This document shows positions 26,352-33,255 of a stretch of 64,000 bases of DNA, one piece after another. The position numbers and the translations under genes were made by a program. Numbering within the stretch: the stretch's first letter is position 1; every line of letters begins with the position of its first letter. This DNA is from Mycobacterium sp. ELW1 (GTDB lineage: Bacteria; Actinomycetota; Actinomycetes; Mycobacteriales; Mycobacteriaceae), in the NCBI RefSeq assembly GCF_008329905.1, contig NZ_CP032155.1, positions 1,984,001 through 2,048,000 on the forward strand, read 5' to 3'. The notes under the pieces are model-generated. The model ran no database searches and was not told the origin of the DNA. It was given only the letters and a program-made list of their open reading frames with translations.

Positions 26352-27462
26352 GATCGAGGCCGATGCCCGGGCTCTGCGGCTAAGCCGTCGCGAGCGTGCC
26401 TTGGCCCAGATGGAGGCCCACGACCTGGACGTGCTGGTGCTGGGCCGTCAGGCCAATGTTCGCTACATCTCCGGTGCCCCCCAGTTGTGGGTAGTGGGCA
26501 CCCGCCCGTTCGGACCGATCTGTGAATTCGTGCGCGCCACCGGGGAGATCCACCTCAACAGCACGTGGGATGAGGGCATACCCGAGGAAATCCCGCACGA
26601 GAATCTGTATGGGTTCGCATGGAATCCCATGACATTGGTCGAGATCCTGAAGAACATCAACGGGGCCGCCACCGCACGGCGAGTGGGAACCGACGCCCTG
26701 ACGCCGACTTTCGCGAAGCTGCTGCCGATGGCGTTCCCGAACGCGGAGTTGGTTGACGCCGAGCAGGCCATGCAGGCTGCCCGCCGGATCAAGACTCCCC
26801 AAGAAGTGCAGGCGTTGCGTCACGCGCTGGCGATCGCCGAGGAGGGTCTGGCCGCGGGTGTGACAGCGCTCGGTCCGGGTACCACCGCGAAATTCATCAC
26901 CGCTGCGGTGTTGGAGGCGGAAGCCGCCGGTGGGGTGAGTACCCCGGCAACACAGGATGCCGCCTGGGTGACGTCGAAGGAGAATCCGTGGCGCCGCGCC
27001 GAGGGCGGGGTGATACGCGAGGGTGACCTGGTGGTGTTGTCAGCCGGGGTGCTGGCCGACGGATATGTCGCCGAAGTGGCCCGCACGCTCCCGGTCGGCG
27101 ATCCCACCGATGCTATGCGCGGGCTCTACCGGCGCCGGGATTCGCTGTGGGACAGCCTGATCGAGGCGTGCCGACCGGGCAACGCCACGAGCGCGTTGTT
27201 GGATGCCTACGCCCACGCCGGTGAGCAACTGCCGGTCACGCCGGTGGCGCACGGCCTGGGCCTGGGGTTCGACCCGCCAGTCGTCTCGCCACAGCTACGG
27301 GCCACTGCCGACGCCGAGCTGCTGGAGGCGGGAATGGTGCTCGCCATCACCGCCCACGTCTGGGAGGAGTCGGTCGGCTCGGTCATCACCCGGGACGCTG
27401 TGTTGATCACCGCTGACGGGTGCGAGGTACTGACGTCTAGTTGTACTGACCACGGACGTTAA
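26341..27462 (+). CDS. M24-fold protein with degenerate metal site, C-terminus cut by an IS element
   Basis: A 373-residue relative of the upstream gene; ATG 26341 has GAGG 6 nt before it. The ligand positions are changed: the first Asp is Ser in VVLSAGVLADG, the second is Glu in YVAEVART, the first Glu is Thr in LAITAHVW, and the last is Asp in ITRDAVLIT. Only the His in AHGLGLGFD is kept, so peptidase activity is unlikely. The IS481-type element at 27442 replaces the original end: the last residues CTDHGR and the TAA are element sequence. Without the element the frame would run PAWSAAASVGTSNG to a TAA overlapping the next gene's start. Confidence 0.8.
   Translation: MGIEIEADARALRLSRRERALAQMEAHDLDVLVLGRQANVRYISGAPQLWVVGTRPFGPICEFVRATGEIHLNSTWDEGIPEEIPHENLYGFAWNPMTLVEILKNINGAATARRVGTDALTPTFAKLLPMAFPNAELVDAEQAMQAARRIKTPQEVQALRHALAIAEEGLAAGVTALGPGTTAKFITAAVLEAEAAGGVSTPATQDAAWVTSKENPWRRAEGGVIREGDLVVLSAGVLADGYVAEVARTLPVGDPTDAMRGLYRRRDSLWDSLIEACRPGNATSALLDAYAHAGEQLPVTPVAHGLGLGFDPPVVSPQLRATADAELLEAGMVLAITAHVWEESVGSVITRDAVLITADGCEVLTSSCTDHGR
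27436..27441. repeat. 6-bp target-site duplication (left), TCTAGT
   Basis: TCTAGT directly precedes the left end of the insertion and is repeated exactly at 28532-28537 after its right end. It fits the NCTAGN target known for IS481. Confidence 0.9.
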
Positions 27463-28531
27463 GTACGGCGTGGCGTAGTGACATGACGAAGACCTCCGAG
27501 TGAAGTGCGAGCTGCTTAAGGAACGCACCAACTCACTCCGGAGGTCTTCATGGTCCACCGTAATGCCCCCTTGTCCGAAACCGGTCGTCTGCGGCTGGCA
27601 CGTTGCGTTGTCGAGGATGGCTGGACGCTGCGACGGGCGGCCGAGCGGTTCCAGGTTGCGGTCACTACCGCTGCGCGCTGGGCCCGCCGCTACCGCGAAC
27701 TAGGCGAAGCCGGCATGGCCGACCGCAGCTCACGCCCACATCACAGCCCTAATCAAACCCCCACACGCACCGAGCGGCGCATCATTAAAGTCCGAGTACT
27801 TCGACGTTGGGGACCGGCTCGCATTGCTTATCTGCTGGGACTGAATGTCTCGACTGTCCACAACGTGTTGAGGCGCTACGGCCTAGCCAAGCTGCGGTGG
27901 CTGGACCGGCCCACCGGGCGAGTTATCCGGCGGATGGAGTCAGCCAGCCCCGGCGACCTGGTGCATGTCGATGTCAAGAAGGTAGGCAAGATCCCGGCTG
28001 GCGGCGGATGGCGCATGTTGGGCCGCAGCGCAGGAAATCATCACTCCCGCAAGGACAGAAGCATAGGAACTGGCAGCGACCGTTCCGGGCGGCGTGGTTA
28101 TCACTTCTTGCACACCGCCATCGACGCTCACTCCCGGCTGGCCTACTCCGAACTGCTAATCGACGAACGCAAAGACACAGCTGCTGACTTCTGGCAAAGG
28201 GCTAACGAATGGTTCAACGCATGCGGCTTCACCGTACGGAAAGTGTTGACAGACAACGGCTCCTGTTACCGATCCCACTCATTCCGAGATGCACTCGGGC
28301 AGATCGAACATCGTCGAACCAAACCCTATCGACCCCAGACGAACGGCAAGGTGGAGCGATTCCACCGAACCCTTGCCGATGAATGGGCATATGCGCGGCT
28401 CTACACCAGCGACGCCGAACGGTGCGCGGAGTTCCCTCGCTGGCTGCATACCTACAATCACCATCGCGGCCACACCGCACTCGGCGGCCAACCACCCGCC
28501 ACCCGCGTACCTAACCTCTCAGGTCAGTACA
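27442..28531 (+). mobile_element. IS481-family insertion sequence, 1090 bp, complete
   Basis: The ends are the inverted repeats TGTACTGACC (27442) and GGTCAGTACA (ending 28531), starting TGT and ending ACA as expected for IS481. A perfect 6-bp duplication TCTAGT flanks the element, so insertion was a simple transposition and probably recent. It holds one transposase gene in the same direction as the host operon. The insertion truncates the M24-fold gene and separates the enoyl-CoA hydratase and CoA-transferase genes from upstream transcription. Confidence 0.92.
27488..27549 (+). promoter_or_regulatory. Hairpin covering the transposase ribosome binding site
   Basis: GAAGACCTCCGAGTGA at 27488-27503 pairs with TCACTCCGGAGGTCTTC at 27533-27549, with one extra base in the right arm. 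The right arm includes the GGAGG of the transposase and ends right at its ATG (27550). Transcripts entering from outside would fold and hide that site, the kind of protection against read-in expression known for other IS elements; transcripts starting inside the left arm would escape it. The mechanism is inferred. Confidence 0.6.
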
Positions 28532-28536
28532 TCTAG
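27550..28536 (+). CDS. IS481-family transposase
   Basis: A 328-residue DDE transposase. The N-terminal helix-turn-helix part is RLRLARCVVEDGWTLRRAAE. The catalytic residues can be placed at D in LVHVDVKKVG, D in VLTDNGSCYRS and E in NGKVERFHRTLADEW, the last with the usual YRPQTNGKVERFH context. The GGAGG 5 nt upstream fixes ATG 27550 and lies in a hairpin. The stop TAG (28534-28536) is not in the element: it comes from the duplicated target TCTAGT, so the protein is completed by insertion into CTAG. It appears intact and potentially active. Confidence 0.93.
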   Translation: MVHRNAPLSETGRLRLARCVVEDGWTLRRAAERFQVAVTTAARWARRYRELGEAGMADRSSRPHHSPNQTPTRTERRIIKVRVLRRWGPARIAYLLGLNVSTVHNVLRRYGLAKLRWLDRPTGRVIRRMESASPGDLVHVDVKKVGKIPAGGGWRMLGRSAGNHHSRKDRSIGTGSDRSGRRGYHFLHTAIDAHSRLAYSELLIDERKDTAADFWQRANEWFNACGFTVRKVLTDNGSCYRSHSFRDALGQIEHRRTKPYRPQTNGKVERFHRTLADEWAYARLYTSDAERCAEFPRWLHTYNHHRGHTALGGQPPATRVPNLSGQYI

Positions 28537-28582
28537 TCCGGCGTGGAGCGCCGCGGCAAGCGTCGGTACGAGCAATGGCTAA
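28532..28582 (+). pseudogene. Stranded 3' end of the M24-fold gene
   Basis: After the right target duplication the old reading frame continues as PAWSAAASVGTSNG and stops at TAA 28580-28582, which overlaps the ATG of the next gene (ATGGCTAA). Joining 27441 to 28538 restores a continuous M24-fold gene. It shows that before insertion the two genes were translationally coupled. Confidence 0.75.
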
Positions 28583-29582
28583 AGCCGGACGCCCGTCGGC
28601 CGAGGAGATCATCCTCTACGACAAGGACCCGAAGACCAAAATCGCCACGATCACCTTCAACCGGCCCGAGTACCTCAATGCGCCGACCGCCGCTGCGCGC
28701 CTGCGGTATTCGGACCTGCTCTACCAGGCCGGTGTGGACGATCAGGTGAAGGTCGTCGTCATCCGGGGCGCGGGGGAGGATCTCGGCAGCGGTGCCGACC
28801 TCCCCGAGTTCATGGAGTTGCAGAACGACGAGGACACCGGCCCACGGCTCGGGGAGTTCCGGATTCCGCCTGGCGCGGTGACATACCCGCCGCAGGGGAC
28901 GTACCGCCGTGGTGCCTCGATCGGTGCGTGGTACGCCAGCCCGCAGTCGGGTATCCGGACGCTGCAGGACTTCAAGAAGATCTCGATCCTCGAGGTCAAG
29001 GGATACTGCTACGGCTGGCACTTCTACCAGGCCGCCGACGCCGACCTGGTGATCTCCAGCGACGACGCACTGTTCGGCCATCCGTCGTTCCGCTATTACG
29101 GCTGGGGTCCCCGGATGTGGTGGTGGACGCAGATGATGGGCATCCGCAAGTTTCAGGAGATGGTGTACACCGGTCGGCCGTTCACCGCCGCCGAGATGTA
29201 CGAGTGCAACTTCCTCAACAGCGTGGTGGCACGGGAGGAACTCGAAGACGAGGTCAGTCGGTACGCGCAGGCATGCGCGCGAAACCGGCCCACCGACACA
29301 GTTTTTCAGCAGAAGATGTTCTTCGAGGTGTTCAAGCAGTTCCAGGGTGAGTACCTGGGCAGCCTGCTCGGCAGCACCTTCGAGTCGCTGGGTGGCGTAG
29401 CCGCGCGCGACGAGGACGAGTTCGACATGCACGCGGGACTCGACTCGGGGCTCGCCGGCGCGGTGAAGGACAACGACAGCAAGTTCCCACCGGAGTGGCG
29501 GCTGTCGAAGTCCGGACGCGCGAAAGCCAAGGCCGAGAAGACCGAGACCAAGAAGACGAAAAAGAAGAAGAAGAAGAAGTAG
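28575..29582 (+). CDS. Enoyl-CoA hydratase/isomerase family protein with polylysine tail
   Basis: A 335-residue crotonase-fold protein. ITFNRPEYLNAPT, DLGSGADLPEF (oxyanion hole) and ILEVKGYCYGWHFYQAADADL (second oxyanion block) can be aligned with the family, and YTGRPFTAAEMYECNFLNSVV follows. Members hydrate, isomerise or hydrolyse acyl-CoA, some cleaving rings. The last 24 residues are almost all charged, ending in KTKKKKKKK, which is outside the fold and unusual. The start ATG overlapped the stop of the M24-fold gene before the IS element intervened; it is now 38 bp downstream of the transposase stop and may rely on IS-derived or new promoter activity. Confidence 0.8.
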   Translation: MAKAGRPSAEEIILYDKDPKTKIATITFNRPEYLNAPTAAARLRYSDLLYQAGVDDQVKVVVIRGAGEDLGSGADLPEFMELQNDEDTGPRLGEFRIPPGAVTYPPQGTYRRGASIGAWYASPQSGIRTLQDFKKISILEVKGYCYGWHFYQAADADLVISSDDALFGHPSFRYYGWGPRMWWWTQMMGIRKFQEMVYTGRPFTAAEMYECNFLNSVVAREELEDEVSRYAQACARNRPTDTVFQQKMFFEVFKQFQGEYLGSLLGSTFESLGGVAARDEDEFDMHAGLDSGLAGAVKDNDSKFPPEWRLSKSGRAKAKAEKTETKKTKKKKKKK

Positions 29583-29584
29583 CG

Positions 29585-31984
29585 ATGACCGACTCGCCAC
29601 TGACCGGCTTTGTCGTGGTCGACCTGTCCACCGGCATCCCCGGCGGATACTGCACCAAGTTGCTCGCCGACGCCGGCGCCGAGGTCATCAAAGTCGAGGC
29701 GCCCGAGGGTGATCCGCTGAGGCGATGGTCGGCCTCGGGTGCGCAGATCGGGCCGAACGAGGACGGCGCGCTGTTCAGCTTTCTGGCCGGTGGTAAGCAC
29801 AGCGCGGTCGCCCACCCTGACCTCGACGATGATCTCCGATGGATCGGCGATCTTCTGGCCGGTGCCGACGCCGTCGTCTGGTCATCGGGGTCACCGCTGG
29901 CCGAACACCCGACGCTGATGCCCGCCGCGGTGCACGCCGCCCATCCACACCTGATCGTCGTCGCGATCACACCGTTCGGTCTCGACGGCCCGTGGAGTGG
30001 CCGCCCCGCAACCGAATTCACGCTGCAGGCCTGGTCCGGCGGCATTGTCGGGCTGGGCCGCGGCGCCCCGGACCGCGCGCCGGTCTACGTCGGCGGCCGG
30101 GTCGGCGACTACCTGTCCGGGGCGTACGCCAGTGCGGCGATACTGGCGGCCCGCATGCAGGTGTTGGCCGGTGGCGCCGGTGAGCTCATCGATCTGTCCA
30201 TGCTGGAAAGTCACGTCATGGGTCTGACGTACTACCCGGCGACCTACTTCGACATGCTCGGACGGCCCTGGCGTGACGCCCGCAAGCTGACCGTGCCTGG
30301 CATCGCCCGCGTCAAGGACGGCTTGGTGGACGTCGGATGTGGCACCGCACAGCAGTGGTTCGACCTGTGCGCGATGACCGGGCACGAGGAGTGGATCGAC
30401 GAGAACGCGCCCCTGAGCATCACCGAGCAGGCCAGCGAGAAAGCCGACGAGCTGTACGCCTGGATGGCCGAGCGCACCGGTGACGAGGTCCGCGAACTGG
30501 CCACCGCGTTCCGCATCCCCAACGCGCCGGTCGCCACCCCCGACACCATCGAGTCGCTGGAACACTTCGTCGCCAGGAAGACGTTCGTCACCCACCCGGC
30601 CGGTTTCCGCCAGCCCGGCCATCCCTACCGGATCGCCGGCGTCGAGCTGCGTCCGCCGTCGCCGGCCCCGAGACTCGGCGAACACACCGACCGGCACCGC
30701 CAGGCGTCGCGCACGCCACGGCGGCCCGGCGCCGCCCAGGATCGATTGCCGCTCAGCGGGATCCGCGTGGTGGATCTCACCACATTCTGGGCCGGACCGT
30801 CGGCCACCCACCTGATGGCGCTACTGGGTGCCGAGGTGATCCACGTCGAGTCCGCGCGCCGCCCCGACGGCACCCGGATGATCGCCGGGGTGCCGGTCAC
30901 CGAAGATCACTGGTGGGAGAGGCAGCCGATCTTCGCCGCGCTGAACACCAGCAAGAAGGACCTCACCCTCGACCTGGGTACCGAACGCGGCCGTGAGCTG
31001 CTGCTCCGGCTGATCGCCACCGCCGACGTGGTTGCCGAGAACTACACGCCGCGGGTGCTCGACCACCTGGGCCTGGACTACGCTGCGTTACAACGTATCC
31101 GGCCCGATATCGTGATGTGCCGCATGCCGGGTTTCGGGCTGGACGGACCGTGGCGGGACAACCCGGCGTTCGCGTATGTGATCGAGGCCGCCGCCGGTAT
31201 CAGCTGGCTCACCGGCTACCCGGACCGGAATCCGTACGAACCGTATTCCGTTGGCGATCCCAACGCCGGGTTGCACGCGCTGAACGCGGTGCTGCTCGCC
31301 CTCGAACATCGACGGCGCACCGGCGAGGGGGCACTCGTCGAGGCGGCGATGGTGGATGCGGCGCTCAACATCGCCGCCGAGCAGATCGTCGAGTACACCG
31401 CGTACGGCGCGGTGCTCCAGCGTGCCGGCAATCGGGGACCTTCGGCATCGCCGCAGAACCTCTACCGCAGCAACGAGATCGACGAGTTCGGCCGGGACGA
31501 CTCCTGGGTGGCGATCGCCGTCGAAACCGACGAGCAGTGGCAGGCGCTGCGCAGCGCACTCGGTGATCCGGACTGGGCCGCCGATCCCCACCTCGACACC
31601 GAGGGTGGCCGACGTGCCCGTGAGGACCTCGTCGACCGACACCTGGGCGCGTGGTGCCGGGACCGCAGCGGGGACGAGATCGTCGCCGCGCTGTGGCCGG
31701 CCGGCGTCCCGGTGGCCAAGGTCATCCAGCCGCACCGACAGACCGAGCTCGAGCAGCTTGCCGCCCGCGAGTTCTTCGAGGTGCTCGATCACCCGGTGAA
31801 CGCGCCGGCGAGGTTCACCACGATGCCGTTCCGGCTGTCCCGCCGAACACCGCCGATTCACCGCGCGCCGGCACCGATGCTCGGCCAGCACAACCACGAG
31901 CTGCTGATCGAACTCGGCTTGTCCGACAGCGACATCGAGGAACTGGTGGCAGCTGGAGTGATCGGCTCGGCGCCGCCGGGCTGA
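29585..31984 (+). CDS. Two-domain CaiB/BaiF (class III) CoA-transferase
   Basis: A 799-residue protein made of two tandem family III CoA-transferase domains. Domain 1 begins TGFVVVDLSTGIPGGYCTKL with GAEVIKVEAPEGDPLRRW. Domain 2 begins near residue 390 as LSGIRVVDLTTFWAGPSATH with GAEVIHVESARRPDG, AALNTSKKDLTLDLG and ADVVAENYTPRVLDHLGLDY. Ordinary members are about 400 residues and act as interlocked homodimers, so this looks like a fused dimer. The catalytic Asp expected after the first 150 residues is more convincing in domain 2. It moves CoA between carboxylic acids; it follows the crotonase by 2 bp and is the last gene before a new operator. Confidence 0.85.
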   Translation: MTDSPLTGFVVVDLSTGIPGGYCTKLLADAGAEVIKVEAPEGDPLRRWSASGAQIGPNEDGALFSFLAGGKHSAVAHPDLDDDLRWIGDLLAGADAVVWSSGSPLAEHPTLMPAAVHAAHPHLIVVAITPFGLDGPWSGRPATEFTLQAWSGGIVGLGRGAPDRAPVYVGGRVGDYLSGAYASAAILAARMQVLAGGAGELIDLSMLESHVMGLTYYPATYFDMLGRPWRDARKLTVPGIARVKDGLVDVGCGTAQQWFDLCAMTGHEEWIDENAPLSITEQASEKADELYAWMAERTGDEVRELATAFRIPNAPVATPDTIESLEHFVARKTFVTHPAGFRQPGHPYRIAGVELRPPSPAPRLGEHTDRHRQASRTPRRPGAAQDRLPLSGIRVVDLTTFWAGPSATHLMALLGAEVIHVESARRPDGTRMIAGVPVTEDHWWERQPIFAALNTSKKDLTLDLGTERGRELLLRLIATADVVAENYTPRVLDHLGLDYAALQRIRPDIVMCRMPGFGLDGPWRDNPAFAYVIEAAAGISWLTGYPDRNPYEPYSVGDPNAGLHALNAVLLALEHRRRTGEGALVEAAMVDAALNIAAEQIVEYTAYGAVLQRAGNRGPSASPQNLYRSNEIDEFGRDDSWVAIAVETDEQWQALRSALGDPDWAADPHLDTEGGRRAREDLVDRHLGAWCRDRSGDEIVAALWPAGVPVAKVIQPHRQTELEQLAAREFFEVLDHPVNAPARFTTMPFRLSRRTPPIHRAPAPMLGQHNHELLIELGLSDSDIEELVAAGVIGSAPPG

Positions 31985-32012
31985 TCAGCGCGGGCCGGGG
32001 CAACGTATTGCC

Positions 32013-32041
32013 TTGACCGCACTTGTGAGAATAGGATTCTC
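32013..32041 (+). promoter_or_regulatory. Promoter with overlapping 15-bp operator GAGAATAGGATTCTC
   Basis: TTGACC at 32013-32018 can serve as -35 and GATTCT at 32035-32040 as a weak -10 (16-nt spacing). The perfect palindrome GAGAAT-AGG-ATTCTC at 32027-32041 covers the -10, ideal for repression. It is the second perfect member of the family also seen at 20766. An AAGGAGG ribosome binding site and ATG 32065 follow. Confidence 0.55.
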
Positions 32042-32064
32042 TTCAACTGCATAAGGAGGATTTC

Positions 32065-33255
32065 ATGGGTCAACTGTCGCACCGGGTGGACGTACCGTTT
32101 CCGATCTTCGACGCGGACAACCATCTCTACGAGCCGCCGGAGGCGCTGACCAAGTTCCTGCCCAAGGAATACAAGGACTACGTCCAGTACGTGCAGGTCA
32201 ACGGCCGCACCAAGATTGCGCTGCGCGGTCAGATCAGCAATTACATTCCGAACCCGACCTTCGAGGTCGTCGCCCGGCCGGGCGCCTGGGAGGAGTACTT
32301 CAAGTACGGCAACCCGGACGGTAAGACCAAGCGCGAACTGTTCGGTGAGCCGATGCGCGCCATCCCCGCGTTCTTCGAGCCCGGCCCGCGCCTCGAGGTG
32401 ATGAACGAGCTCGGTCTGGACAAGACCCTGATGTTCCCGACCCTGGCCAGCCTGCTCGAGGAGCGGCTGTCCGATGACCCCGTGGCCATCCACGTCCTGG
32501 TCCACTCGCTCAACCAGTGGCTCGACGAGGTGTGGGGGTTCAACTACCAGAACCGCATCTTCACCACCCCCGTCATCACGCTGCCGATCGTCGAGAAAGC
32601 GATCGAGGAGCTCGAGTGGGTGGTCAAGCGGGGCGCCCGCTGCATCCTGGTTCGCCCGGCGCCGGTTCCCGGATTCCGTGGGCCACGGTCGTTCGCGCTG
32701 CCCGAGTTCGACCCGTTCTGGGAGCGCGTCGTCGAGTACGACCTGCTGGTCGGCATGCACTCCAGCGACAGTGGCTACTCCCGGTACACGTCCGAATGGG
32801 ACGGTGCCAGCGCCGAGATGCTGCCGTTCCAGACCAATGCGATGGGCATCCTCAACGAGTGGCGCCCGATCCAGGACTCGGTGGGGTCGTGGGTGATTCA
32901 CGGTGCGCTGTACCGCCATCCGAAGCTGAAGGTCGCGATCGTCGAGGCCGGCTCGAAGTGGATGACCCCGCTGCTCGACGGCTTGGCCGAGGTCTTCCGC
33001 AAGGCCCCGGAGGCTTTCCCGAGCGATCCGGTCGAGATGGTCAAGAGCCGCATCCACGTCAGCCCGTTCTTCGAAGACGGCATCGACGATCTGGTGAACC
33101 TCGTCGGCGTGGACCAGGTGCTGTACGGCTCGGACTGGCCGCATCCCGAAGGGCTGGCGGAGCCGACCTACTACATCGAGGCACTTCAGCACCTGAAGGC
33201 CGACGATCAGGCAAAGATCATGGGCGGCAACCTGTCCCGCCTCGTCACCGTGTGA
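32065..33255 (+). CDS. Amidohydrolase family 2 protein (second)
   Basis: A 396-residue TIM-barrel metal hydrolase-fold protein, starting behind a strong AAGGAGG. FPIFDADNHLYEPPEAL provides the D-x-(D/N)-H metal segment of the family, LLVGMHSSDSGYS the central His, and VLYGSDWPHPEGLAEP the last catalytic Asp. It shares the general plan of the amidohydrolase at 23917 (about 390 residues, GSDWPH/SSDYPH end motif) but is not a recent copy. It overlaps the acyl-CoA ligase gene by 4 bp, and together they form a two-gene unit behind the operator at 32027. A decarboxylase or ring-opening role is possible. Confidence 0.8.
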   Translation: MGQLSHRVDVPFPIFDADNHLYEPPEALTKFLPKEYKDYVQYVQVNGRTKIALRGQISNYIPNPTFEVVARPGAWEEYFKYGNPDGKTKRELFGEPMRAIPAFFEPGPRLEVMNELGLDKTLMFPTLASLLEERLSDDPVAIHVLVHSLNQWLDEVWGFNYQNRIFTTPVITLPIVEKAIEELEWVVKRGARCILVRPAPVPGFRGPRSFALPEFDPFWERVVEYDLLVGMHSSDSGYSRYTSEWDGASAEMLPFQTNAMGILNEWRPIQDSVGSWVIHGALYRHPKLKVAIVEAGSKWMTPLLDGLAEVFRKAPEAFPSDPVEMVKSRIHVSPFFEDGIDDLVNLVGVDQVLYGSDWPHPEGLAEPTYYIEALQHLKADDQAKIMGGNLSRLVTV

